Source of the DNA: Garcia nutans
Lineage: Eukaryota; Streptophyta; Magnoliopsida; Malpighiales; Euphorbiaceae
NCBI GenBank assembly: GCA_947685225.1
Contig: CANTUV010000033.1
Span: 57,637,001 to 57,701,000, forward strand
Direction: 5' to 3'
Length of the DNA stretch: 64,000 nt
Below the pieces are notes generated by a model, which was not told the origin of the DNA, ran no database searches, and saw only the letters and a list, made by a program, of their open reading frames with translations. Numbering within the stretch: the stretch's first letter is position 1; each line of letters begins with the position of its first letter. Shown here piece by piece: positions 46,790 through 58,300 of this stretch. The position numbers and the translations under genes were made by a program.

Positions 46790-46959
46790 TATTTGTGATT
46801 CTTCATCATTTTCTGATTCTGAATTTGAAGATGAAGTATAATATTGATAATGAGATGAAGATCCGAAGTTGAAATTTATTTTTAAAAAGAGTAAAACAGA
46901 GTCAGTTTGTATTCAAGATAATTATCATCAATATATTTATATTGAAATTTTTATCTTAT

Positions 46960-47310
46960 TTTTCAACGTGTCAGAAGATAAGATATGTAAAAAATTTAAT
47001 CTCAACCGTCGGATTCAATTTATCTTCTTATGAACCGTTGGATATCTGTCATAGAATCTAATCTTATCTTCACTATTTTCCATGCCAGAAGATAAGATAT
47101 CTAGCAAATCTAATCTCAACCGTCGGATTCAATTTATCTTCGTATGAACCGTTGGATATCTGTCATAGAATCTGATCTTATCTTCACTATTTTCCATGCC
47201 AGAAGATAAGATATCTAGCAAATCTAATCTCAACCGTCGGATTCAATTTATCTTCGTATGAACCGTTGGATATCTGTCATAGAATCTGATCTTATCTTCA
47301 CTTTTTTATA
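46960..47310. repeat. Tandem repeat between Harbinger genes (3 copies, about 114-124 bp)
   Basis: The units share cagaagataagatat, CTCAACCGTCGGATTC, tatgaaccgttggatat and tctgatcttatcttcac. Unit starts (cagaa) are at about 46972, 47096 and 47210. Copies 2 and 3 are almost identical and copy 1 is more diverged. The block lies between the two divergent Harbinger ORFs, where subterminal or promoter sequences would be expected. Confidence 0.9.
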
Positions 47311-47416
47311 TAAATACCCCACTACATCCTCACTTTTATTATCATACTTGTAAACATTTATCACTATCCATCAATTTTCTAAATTTTAATTTGTTTGTAA
47401 CTGCCAAATCATTAAT

Positions 47417-47614
47417 ATGTCTTCTAAACATCGCACTTTATCATACACAAATGATGAAGATAAACACTTATGTAGTGTTTACCTTGACATTTCTCAAAAT
47501 CCAATTATAGGAATCAATCAATCGAGAGACCAATTTTGGTCCAGAATTGAAGAGGAATATAATAAGGCACAAACGGAGTTTTGCATCATACAACCCAGAT
47601 TGGCTTCTAGATAA
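47417..47614 (+). pseudogene. Harbinger-associated Myb/SANT-like ORF1, truncated (65 aa)
   Basis: The start MSSKHRTLSYTNDEDKHLCS resembles the Myb/SANT-like DNA-binding partner encoded by PIF/Harbinger elements (trihelix-like WSRIEEEYNKAQ). The frame ends at 47614, only part of the domain length, and a large foldback element begins about 15 bases later, so the ORF looks interrupted. The partner normally aids transposase nuclear import and DNA binding. Confidence 0.65.
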
Positions 47615-47628
47615 ACATGATAAATCTA

Positions 47629-48502
47629 AGGCTAAATAATTATAAAATTTTTAAAATTTTATATATTATATTAATTAATTTTTATTTTTTTAACATTTAA
47701 TTTTTATGTTTTTCAGTTTTTAAAAATTAAATTGTTTAATCGTTCTGCTAATATTTTTAGGCAATTACTTTGATGTTATAAAATAATTTATTTTTTTTCT
47801 TTATATATATTTTCTTTATTATTTATTAAATTTTATTTATTTTTAATTTTATTTATATTTCTTACACATAATTTATTTTAATTTTATAAATATTTTAATA
47901 AATTATTTTAATTTATATATATTTTTATAAAGATAAATATATTATTAATTTATATATATTTTTATAAAGATAAATATATCATAAAATAGCTTATTTGTTC
48001 TTCATTTATATATATATATATATTTATCTTTGTTATTTATTAAGTTTATTTTATTTTTAATTTTATTTTATATATAGATCATCTACAAAATAATAAAAAA
48101 TATTATTGTTATTATTTAAAATTATTTTTTTCCTAATACCTATAAAATTAAAATAAATGATATATATAAATTGTCTGCACAATAATAAAAGATATTATTC
48201 ATATTATTTAAAATTATTTTTAATAATATTTATAAAATTAAAATAAATTATGTGTAAAAAATATAAATAAATTAAAAATAAGTATGATTTAATAAATAAT
48301 AAAGAAAAAAATATATAAAAAATAAATAAATTATTTTATAATATTAAAGTAATTGACTAATATTTTTAGAATGAAAATATTAACAGAACGACTAAATAGT
48401 TTAATTTTTAAAAACTGAAGTATGCAAAAATTAGATATTAAAAATATATAAACTAACTAATATAATATATAAAATATTAAAAATTTTATAATTATTTAAC
48501 CT
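47629..48502. mobile_element. Long foldback element (about 874 bp)
   Basis: AT-rich element whose arms of about 250-265 bp are inverted copies: left 47629-47890 (starts AGGCTAAATAATTATAAAA), right about 48240-48502 (reverse complement starts AGGTTAAATAATTATAAAA). Shared internal landmarks include ttcagtttttaaaaattaaa and cataatttattttaatttt. The centre holds further internal AT-rich direct repeats. It has no ORF, and I could not settle a target duplication, so the superfamily is open. It sits between the Harbinger ORF1 fragment and the copia element. Confidence 0.8.
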
Positions 48503-48591
48503 GAATTTAATAAACATTCCAATTGCAGCTCAAAGGATTTATAAAAAAATAAATAAACTTTACTTGAATTTGAAATAAATATATGAATATT

Positions 48592-48764
48592 TGTTATAAA
48601 TAAATGAATGTCTATTGGGTCCCACAGTCCATACATGTATTAGAATTTCTACTCTATAAATAGAGGAGTTCCCCATCGGTTTAATACTACGCTCATATCT
48701 CTTAGTCTATATTCTTCTTGTCCTATTCTCTCTTGTCTCTTGCCTCTTCCTTTATTTTTCAATA
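48592..48764 (+). repeat. 5' LTR of copia element
   Basis: 173 bp, TG start, ends CAATA (CAACA in the 3' copy). A TATA-like ctataaataga lies within. Preceded by the 5-bp target duplicate ATATT (48587-48591). The following cgttatcagcacga is the probable primer-binding site. Confidence 0.92.
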
Positions 48765-48886
48765 CGTTATCAGCACGATTGCTTTAGTTTAAGGTTGCTT
48801 CGGTGTAAGGTAATCTCATGGTTGTGAATAATTCTTTTAAACTTACTTTGTGTTTTAATCGGCATGATATAATTTTTTTTTTAAGC

Positions 48887-49963
48887 ATGGCAAATATTGC
48901 GAAACTCGAGTTTGCAGCCCTTGATATTTCGGGCAAGAATTATTTATCATGGATTTTGGATGCTGAAATCCAGCTAGATGCTAAGGGTCTTGGTGACACT
49001 ATTAATGAAGGAAATCAAGCATCAAATCAAGATCGAACAAAGGCGATGATTTTTCTCCGCCATCATATACATGAGGGATTGAAAACTGAATATTTAACTA
49101 TTAAAAACCCTCTTGTTCTTTGGAACAATTTGAAAGAAATGTATGATCACCAGAAAACTGTTATTCTCCCAAAAGCTCGTTATGAGTGGATGCATCTGCG
49201 ATTGCAAGATTTTAAATCTGTAAGCGAATTTAATTCTGCCATTTTTAGAATTAGCTCTCAGCTAAAGTTATGTGGAGAGAATATTACTGATCATGACCTA
49301 TTAGAGAAAACATTCTCTACTTTTCATGCTTCGAATGTTGTTTTACAACAACAATATCGTGAAAAGGGCTTTAAAAAGTATTATGAATTAATTGCTTGTC
49401 TTCTCGTGGCTGAGCAAAATAATGAATTATTGATGAGAAATCATGAAGCTCGCCCAACTGGATCTGCTCCATTCCCTGAAGTGAATGGAAGCCAAGCCCA
49501 CTTAAATAAATCTATGGCATTCCCTGAAGCGAATGCAATTTCATATGGGCATAGACAAGAGTATAATCGTCGTGGACGAGGTCGTGGTCAAAATAACTCT
49601 CGTGGCAATCGCAATGGTAGTCGTGGTGGTTATAGAAATACACCATATCATAAAAATGGGAAGAATAATGAAAGAAAAAGAACTAATGAGAATAATGGAT
49701 CTAATCCATCTTCTAATGTTAGTTGTCATCGATGTGGTGGAAAAGGACATTGGCTACATACATGTCGTACGCCAAGACATCTTGTTGATCTTTATCAAGC
49801 ATCTTTGAAAAATGGAGTAAAGAATATTGAGACAAATTTTTCCTACAATGATGGGCTAGATGATACTGCGATTGATGTCACCCATCTTGATGTTGCTGAT
49901 TTCTTCTCAGACCCAAATGGAAATATTGATCATTTAGTTGGCAATGGCAATCTTGATGCCTAA
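48887..49963 (+). CDS. Copia gag polyprotein, 358 aa
   Basis: I chose the Met of MANIAKLEFAALDISGKNYL, the usual start of this gag lineage, although the frame is open from 48818. It contains a capsid-like region (residues about 1-200, including LWNNLKEMYDHQK and EKTFSTFHASNVVLQQQYRE), an Arg/Gly-rich basic stretch (RRGRGRGQNNSRG), and a zinc knuckle CHRCGGKGHWLHTC. It ends in a natural-looking TAA at 49961-49963. The frame is intact, unlike pol. Confidence 0.9.
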   Translation: MANIAKLEFAALDISGKNYLSWILDAEIQLDAKGLGDTINEGNQASNQDRTKAMIFLRHHIHEGLKTEYLTIKNPLVLWNNLKEMYDHQKTVILPKARYEWMHLRLQDFKSVSEFNSAIFRISSQLKLCGENITDHDLLEKTFSTFHASNVVLQQQYREKGFKKYYELIACLLVAEQNNELLMRNHEARPTGSAPFPEVNGSQAHLNKSMAFPEANAISYGHRQEYNRRGRGRGQNNSRGNRNGSRGGYRNTPYHKNGKNNERKRTNENNGSNPSSNVSCHRCGGKGHWLHTCRTPRHLVDLYQASLKNGVKNIETNFSYNDGLDDTAIDVTHLDVADFFSDPNGNIDHLVGNGNLDA

Positions 49964-50500
49964 GTTTAGTTTTTGATTATTCAATTTTATTTTCCATATG
50001 TTTTTTTCGTTGTATTCTAAAGCTAAACTTCAAGTCTCTGATTTATGGTTATATGCTATTTTGTTCTAAAATATATATATATATTTTTGGTTAACATTTG
50101 AGAAAACAAAATGTGCAGTTTTTAATGTACTATTATAATTAATAGAAACTATATATACAATATTATTTTCTTTGCATGCAAATTGCAATGGTATATATAG
50201 AAGTTTTGCCTATATATAATATTAGATTATTAATTTCATAATAAATTAATTTGGTTTTAAAAGAACACATAGTTTGAATGAGTTTACACATGAAAACTTC
50301 TATCAACATCATTAATTGATAAACTGCAATTTATGATGTCGGATTATAATGGATAAACATTGGATGGAATGTGAGTGTAACACCCCTATACTCTATAATT
50401 CATTGATTTTGCTTTATTATGTTTTTATTTTAAACTTGTGACATTTTATATTCTTTTAAGTATTATATTAATTTGCTTCTTATATTTTTGTGAAGACATT
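49964..50500 (+). other. Non-coding gap between gag and pol
   Basis: About 0.5 kb of AT-rich, stop-rich sequence separates the gag stop from the protease region, whereas many copia elements have one continuous frame. No insertion boundaries or other gene were recognised. Confidence 0.6.
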
Positions 50501-53500
50501 ATGGATGTTACACAAACTTTAGTGGAAAAAGAAAATCGAGATTTGTGTATTGCTGATAGTGCATCAACGCACTCGATTCTTAAAAATAGAAAATACTTTT
50601 CCCAATTGAAAATGGGAGAAGAATTTGTTCATACTATATCTGGAAGGAAAAGAATTATTAAAGGCTTTGGAAGAGCAAGTATAATACTTCCAAGGGGAAC
50701 GATTATTAATATTAATAGTGCATTATATTCCCCATTGTCTCACAGAAATTTATTAAGTTTTAAAGATATTCGCCTAAATGGATATCATATTGAGACAAAA
50801 GATATGGATACTAAAGAATTTCTTTGTATTACAAGTACCATATCAAACAAAAAATGTGTATTAGAGGAACTACCTGCAGTTTCCTCTGGTTTATACTATA
50901 CTTGTATTCGCACAATTGAAATTAATATGGTTGTAAATCAGAAGTTTACAAATTCAAGTGCATTTATTATTTGGCATGATCGATTAGGTCATCCTGGATC
51001 AATAATGATGCGAAAAATTATAGAATCTTCATGTGGACATCCATTGAAGAACCAAAAGATTCTTCAATCAAATGAATTTTTTTGTCCAGCTTGTTTTCAA
51101 GGGAAGTTGATTATTAGGCCATCACCTAGTAAAATTCAAATTGAATTACCAACGTTTTTAGAACGCATACATGGAGATGTTTGTGGACCAATTCATCCAC
51201 CTTGTGGACCATTTAGATATTTTATGGTCCTAATTGATGCATCCTCAAGATGGTCACATGTTTGCTTATTATCAACTCCAAATTTGGCATTTTCGAGATT
51301 GCTTGCTCAAATAATTCGTTTAAGAGCTCAATTTCCAGATTATTCTATTAAAACAATTCGTTTGGATAATGCTGGTGAATTTACATCTCAAGCCTTTAAT
51401 GATTACTGCATGTCAATTGGAATTAAAGTTGAACATCATGTTGCTCATGTTCACACTCAAAATGGTATGGCAGAATCATTCATTAAAAGGTTGCAATTGA
51501 TTGCAAGGCCATTACTGATGAAAATAAAATTTTCTGTTTCTGCTTGGGGACATGCTATATTACATGCAGCATCAATTATTCGCATCAGGCCAACAAATTA
51601 TCATAAATTCTCCCCTCTACAATTGGTTTTGGGTCAGGAACCAAATCTTTCCCATCTTCAAATTTTTGGATGTGCAGTTTATGTTCCAATTGCTCCACCA
51701 CAACGCACAAAGATGGACCCTCAAAGGAGGTTAGGGATATATGTTGGGTATGAATCTCCATCAATAATTAAATATTTAGAGTCTTGAACTGGAGATTTAT
51801 TTACGGCTAGATTTGCTGATTGTCATTTTGATGAGTCAGTTTTCTCGGCATTAGGGGGAGAAAATAAACAGTTGGAAAAACAGATTAGTTGGAAAGAATT
51901 ATCTTTATCTCATATGGATCATCGCACTGGGCAATGTGAATTAGAAGTTCAAAAGATAATTCATTTACAAAATGTAGCAAATCAATTGCCAAATTCATTT
52001 ACTGATCCAAAAAGAGTAACTAAATCTTATGTTCCAGCTGAAAATGCTCCTGTTAGAATTGTAGTCCCTGAAGGACAAGTTGCCCAAGCTAGTGAGTCTA
52101 TTATACGCCAAAAACGTGGTAGACCAATCGGTTCCAAGGATAAAAATCCTAGAAAAAGAAAAGGAGCGAATGTTCAAAATGATCAAATTTCTGGAGAAAA
52201 TGCTCTTGAAGAGCAATTTTTTTGAGAAGACACTTGACATTGTTGAAAAGTTTCCAGAAGAAACTCAGGTACCTGAAAATATTGAAAATGATGAGATCTC
52301 AATAAATTATGTCGTGTCTGGTCAAAAATGGAATCGAAGCCAAGCAAACGTCGACGAAATATTTGCATACAATATAGCGCTAGATATTGTAAAAGAAGAC
52401 GAGGATCTTGAACCTAAGTCTATTGATGAATGTAGACGCAGAATTGATTGGCCAAAATGGAAAGATGCAATTGAGGCTGAATTGAAATCCCTTGAAAAGC
52501 GTAAAGTTTTTGGACTTGTTGTCCAAACGCCAATGAATATCAAGCTAGTGGGATATAAATGAGTTTTTGTACGAAAGCGAAATGAAACTAATGAAATTGT
52601 GAGATACAAAGCAAGACTTGTTGCCTAAGGTTTTTCACAAAAACCTGGCATTGACTATGAGAATACATATTCTCCTGTGGTGAATGTAATTACACTAAGA
52701 TATTTAATAAGTTTGGCAATTCATGAAAGTCTTGAAACGCATTTAATGGATGTTGTGACTGCCTATCTGTATGGCTCACTTGACAAAGATATCTATATGA
52801 AAGTTCCTGAAGGATTTAAGTTGCCTGAAGCACAAAAGTTAAATTCTCGAGAAGTTTATTCCATTAAGTTGAATAAAACTCTCTATGGATTAAAACAATC
52901 TGGGCGAATGTGGTATAATCGTCTTAGTGAATATTTAATGAAAGAGGGCTATAAAAATGATGCTATATGTCAATGTGTTTTTATCAAAAGATTTGAATCC
53001 GGATTTACCATTGTTGCTGTCTATGTTGATGATCTAAATATCATTGGAACTTCAGAAGAGATATCTAAAACTGTGGATTTATTGAAAAAAGAATTTGAAA
53101 TGAAAGATATCGGAAAGACAAAGTTTTGTCTTGGCTTGCAAATTGAGCATATTGCAGATGGTATTTTAATCCATCAATCCACGTATATAGCCAATGTGTT
53201 AAAGCGGTTTTATATGGACAAAGCAGCCATTAAATTCTCCAATGGTTGTAAGGTCGCTTGATGAGAAAAAAGATCATTTTCGACCTCGAGAAGATGATGA
53301 AGAACTTCTTGGTCCAGAAGTACCATATCTTAGTGCAATAGGAGCATTAACATATCTTGCTAGTCATACTCGACCTGATATAACATTTGCAGTAAACTTA
53401 TTAGCAAGATATAGTTCTTCACCAACACGAAGACATTGGAATGAAGTTAAACATATTCTTCGATATCTTCGTGGTACAATGGACTTGGGTTTATTTTATG

Positions 53501-54021
53501 CTAACACATCAAAGTCAGTTTTGATTGGTTATGCAGATGCATGATATTTATCAGATCCACATAATGGTAGATCTCAAACAGGTTACTTATTTACATATGG
53601 AGGTACAGCTATATCATGGCGATCTACAAAACAGACTATTGCTGCTACTTCTTCTAACCATGCAGAGATTTTGGCCATCCATGAAGCAAGTCGAGAATGT
53701 GTTTGGTTGAGATCAGTAATTCAATATGTTCGAGGTACATGTGGTCAACATCCTCAAAAAGAACTCCCAACAGTTTTATATGAAGATAATGTTGCATGTA
53801 TACACCAGTTAAAGGAATGATTTATTAAAGGGGATAGAACAAAGCATATTTCACCAAAATTCTTCTTCACTCACGATCTTCAAAAGAATGGTGATATTGA
53901 TGTTCAACAAATTCGCTCAAGTGACAATCTTGCCGATTTATTCACGAAGTCGCTTCCTACAACAAGTTTTGAGAAATTGGTGTACAAAATCGGAATGCGC
54001 AGACTCAAAGATCTCAAGTAA
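50501..54021 (+). pseudogene. Copia pol polyprotein (broken)
   Basis: Protease carries IADSASTHSIL. Pre-integrase carries WHDRLGHPGS with its CPAC zinc pair. Integrase carries HGDVCGPI, RLDNAGEFTS and GMAESFIKR (D, D, E). Reverse transcriptase carries VVTAYLYG, LYGLKQSGRMW and YVDDLNIIG. RNase H carries ATSSNHAEI and ends DLFTKSLP. Breaks: TGA 51785-51787, a frameshift near 52205-52225, TGA 52560-52562, TAA 52626-52628, a frameshift near 53235, TGA 53542-53544 and TGA 53818-53820. Several are expected from C-to-T change (Trp or Gln to stop), consistent with decay of methylated DNA. Confidence 0.92.
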
Positions 54022-54190
54022 TATCTTCATGAGGGGGAGTAGAATACGCACTGCACTCTTTTTCCCTTTCAAGGTTTTTATCCCATTGGATTTTTTCTTG
54101 TAAAGATTTTTAATGAGGCAGTATGTTATCGCGTATTCATGTAGTTAGTAATATTTTTATGAATATTTTTTTAAGACATTCAAGGGGAAG

Positions 54191-54363
54191 TGTTAAAAAT
54201 AAATGAATGTCTATTGGGTCCCACAGTCCATACATATATTAGGATTTCTACTCTATAAATAGATGAATTTTTCATTAGTTTAATATTACGCTCATATCTC
54301 TTAGTCTATATTTTTTTTATCCTCTTCTCTTTTGTCTCTTGTCTCTTCCTTTATTTTTCAACA
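54191..54363 (+). repeat. 3' LTR of copia element
   Basis: 173 bp, TG...CA ends, same length as the 5' LTR, followed by ATATT (54364-54368). It is more AT-rich than the 5' LTR: most differences are T or A here where the 5' LTR has C or G. Confidence 0.92.
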
Positions 54364-54368
54364 ATATT

Positions 54369-55185
54369 AAAAATATTATATAAATTACAACGGAAACTCA
54401 TCACTATTTTCCCTAACTTTTTCTTTTTTTTTTATTTTTATGTTTGGATAAGTTTCAATCTTTTTTATTTATATTAATTTGGATAAGTCTTCAATTTTTT
54501 CCAGCGTCTGCTCCATGACATGAGATGGATGAAGTCATCACATACACGTCATGGCAAATATCCCAATCTATACTTCCGTCCTATGAATATTATTTATTAT
54601 TTTATTTTAAAATATTCAAAAATAATTATTTACTTTTATTTATAATATATATTTAATTTTTTTAAATAAAAAATTAAATTATTTATTATATAAAAAATAA
54701 TTAAAAAAATAAATTATCAATATATTAATTATATATATAAATCATCGTAATAATTTGAAAATATCTTTTTGTTGATTAATGTCATGCATAAAGATTGCTT
54801 CATATTTTTTTTTTCTTTAAATTCAAAACTTGCACTATAAACTTACGCAATTTCAGATATCACGGATCATTTTTTTTTTTTTTTGAGATGCACAAGTCAT
54901 TTTTTATTGTAAAACTTATCCAACTAATTCAAATTGAAGAAAAAAAAAAGATTAGAATGACATGAAAATGATTAATCCATGGAAATAAGTGACATTTACC
55001 AATAAATATATTGTTATTAAATTATTTTCCATTTTAAACAAAGATCCTACCAATAAAATTGAATGATACTCTTCCTATACATATTTTCTGTTCTTTACAC
55101 GGTTTTCTGACTTTTCCCGAGAAACAAACAATCCAGGAAAAAAGCAAGAAGTTTGAGCGTATCGTCTGCTGTATCTCTCTCTTGC
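54369..55185. other. AT-rich spacer upstream of copine gene
   Basis: No gene seen. Promoter elements of the copine gene would lie towards the right end. Confidence 0.5.
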
Positions 55186-55188
55186 TTC

Positions 55189-55198
55189 ATATATATAC
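55189..55198 (+). promoter_or_regulatory. TATA box of BONZAI/copine gene
   Basis: A CATATATATA run lies about 150 bases before the ATG at 55348. It is followed at once by an unusual alternating CG run (tgcgcgcgctcgcgc, about 55200-55214) that would sit near the transcription start. Confidence 0.5.
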
Positions 55199-55347
55199 CT
55201 GCGCGCGCTCGCGCAAAAATAAAGTCAAATCATAAAAAAAATAAAAGATAATATTTTTATTTCAAACTCAAAAAGCGGGATTTTGTTAGAAGAGGAATTA
55301 AATAGAATACTGCAGAGCAGGAGATCATTTTTCACAGACAGAAAGAG

Positions 55348-58300
55348 ATGGGAGGATGTGTATCGAGTGATGTAAAAGGAGGGAAACAAGCCATTGGAGG
55401 GGCTCAGAAGACATCAAATACACCCAACAATGGCGCTCTCAACGACGCTGTTGATTTCTTCTACCGCTCTCATGGCCTCCATCCCCTTTTTACTCAAATT
55501 GAGGTCTTTATTATTGTTTATATTATTATTATTATTATATACGTACAATATGTTTCTGTATATGGCTCGTATATACGCTGTGACACTCTGAAATACTCCA
55601 ATTTGTACGATTCGATCTTGTTTGTTTGTCTTCTAGTTTATTATTTTTTGTCACCTAGTGGGCGATTTGTAGTTTATATTAGTAATTTATTATAAATCCA
55701 TAAAAGCTGATCAATCCTCAATATCATTTTAAATGACTAGTAATCTCCATAGCTCAGGTTTAAAGAAGCTTAGCACCCTCACAAAAGTGAGAAAGTAGTA
55801 ATTCTATTCTATGCCATTTATAATGGGCAAATAGAGAGAATGGAATTTATACTCGATAAAAATTTATTGGTGGTAAGCTGTTATCATTTAAATATTTTTA
55901 AAATAGGTTGCCCTGCAAATTTCAACTAAATATTGAAGTTCCTCTGTTCTTCAAAGTTCTGGCTTAAATTGCTTCATGCATGGAACTGTACTATGAGTAT
56001 TATTGTTTTCAACAACAGATACAGAACTCTGCTGCTACCTATTGATATTTCTTTTATTATTTTGTTTGAGGATGATACAAAGAATTGGAGTTTTGTTAAG
56101 GACCATATACAAAGTTAAGTCATTCATGTGTTGTCTGCTATTTGATTTTCTAATTGAGATTGTTCTGGTGGTTGTTTTAAGAAAAATGCTTTTTATAATA
56201 CACGTGACAAATCTTCGAATGTCAAAATCCTGTTGTTTTAACTTTTCTCCTCTGTTAGTTGGGCGTGTTGAGCAATGTTGAATATGTTGTGGGTTGATGA
56301 ATTTTCTGAACATATAAAACATATTTGGGATAAGTTGAGCATGCACGTTTGCTGAAGTTTTCTTTGTTGTTTCTATTTCTTAAATAATGAGACAGAGAAA
56401 TTTTTTGCATGTTTTGAATGTTGACTAGTTAAAGTCAACTTTTGTTTTACTTGTTTGTAATTTAGCTTACCTCATATTAAAAATTGCCCTTGAGTTACTC
56501 AGATGGAATTCTTCAAGATTATCACTTTTTAGATGCTTGTAAAACTTACGAGGACGAGACAAAGCTTTGATTCTCAAATCTCTCATTTGTCGCTGAAAAA
56601 AAAAACCTTATTTGTTTACCTTTTCATCCTATTTGAAATAAATGAAAATGAAATTCATGTTATTTGCTAATGAATTTCATATAACAAAATTTATTTATAA
56701 ATTAGTCTCCATACTTGATGTTATATGTACCAAAATATAAAATTCATTTGCTAATTCTTCTACCAAGCTAGTCTAGTCTTTCTAATTAGGAAATAGTTTA
56801 TAAACTCTATCAATTTTATTTGAATTTGTCTTAATTATAACTAATTTCATAAAATTAAAATTATAGGATTTGAATTAAATTTTTGAGCATATCGAATAAA
56901 TATAATAGTCTTTGATGAGATATTCCAAACAATTAGATACTAAGTCTGAGACACCAAGATCTAGATTCAACTTGCTTTGTAAATATTTTTTTATGTTGTC
57001 TATTATATACTAATTTTTAAATAGAAAATTATATATATATATATATATTCATAAATGACTGCTGTAAAATTTATAAAATCATTTATACCAAACAAAGCTG
57101 GTTGTCTCATTTGTTCTTTGCGGCATTTCATTTGTAGTCTTTGTAGCATCACATATAATATACATTTCTTTGTCCTTTTCTTCATGCAATGGACCATCGG
57201 ATACTTGGTGGGAATTTTTGTATTGGGGGCTTCCTGTGATATTTTCTTTCTTCTTTTTCTTCATCTTCTTCTTTAATTCTTCTAATATACTTTTTGAAGT
57301 CTTAAATCTCGAGGTTTTCAATGGATGTTGTGCACATCATTTAAGAGTGCCGAAGTCTTATTTCCATGCTGCAATTTCTTGATTTTCTGTGAGCCTGATC
57401 ACTTATATCTGAGACTTGTCCTCTAAGTCCAATCATAAGTTGTAGATATAGTGACAGATGGTAGTGTAAAGCAACACGTTGCAATTTTATGGAGAAGAAT
57501 GGCGACTTCTGTTTGCTTAAAAACATACAAATTGAATATAAGAATTACATCTATTTTGAAACAATGTATCTTTACCACATTTTAGGATACTTTATATGGT
57601 TTAATAAGAAATAATATTGCACATAAAAATCTTATAATTTGATGTATGCAAGTAGTGTAGCATAATGTGGCAGTTCATCCGGATGCCTATATACATTTCT
57701 TTTATCTTATATGTATATGCATTCGTTTTTGTTCCTTATTGTATAGTATATTCCCTGCAGTTGGCTTTATCGGCTTCGAGTTTACTTGATCGTGACATCA
57801 CATCAAAGGTATGTTTATTTAAGCTGTAACCTTAATATGCAATACTGTTTCTTCTCACTTCTTGGGGTTTAATTTTTTGGTGTATTGCTGGATTGTTTTG
57901 TTGTCTTATTATCATGCCTTCACCCTCTTCTCTATATTTTACTTTCTTGAATCGTATTAATTTGTATTTGGGTGTATCATCTGCTTCAATTTATCAATCT
58001 TCCTTGGACTTCTCTGCTAACTAAGAGTAGGGAAATTGTATTCTAATTAACATGTTCTCAAGAGCTCTATGACATGCTCTTTGTGATTCCCGGGCCTTTG
58101 AAAATTGATTGAATGCTAATGTTTTTGTTCCCTCTTCTCCTTTTCACATGTGTGTATACATGTGGTACTAGTGTTTACTGCAATCAATATGATTAATGAA
58201 TGTATGAAAAAAAAAAGAAAAGAACAAGGGATGGTAAGAGACTCCATTTGCTGTTTCATGTTGATTTCTGTCAATATTTGGTGATGCTTCTTCTTGTGTG

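Larger units (their letters stand above)
48592..54363 (+). mobile_element. Complete but inactive Ty1/copia retrotransposon (5.77 kb)
   Basis: Bounded by 173-bp LTRs and a 5-bp target duplication ATATT (48587-48591 and 54364-54368). The order is gag (48887-49963), then protease, integrase, reverse transcriptase and RNase H (about 50501-54021). A polypurine tract (caaggggaag) sits just before the 3' LTR. The order integrase before reverse transcriptase defines copia. The pol frame is broken by several stops and two frameshifts, so it is non-autonomous. By eye the two LTRs differ at about 18 of 173 positions. Confidence 0.95.

Noticed and set aside
46960..47310. CRISPR-like array
   Set aside because: The units are about 120-bp contiguous tandem repeats without spacers, in a plant genome.
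55933..57526. Several short open frames in the 2.2-kb first intron of the copine gene
   Set aside because: They have no domain or coding character and the flanking exons splice cleanly across them.
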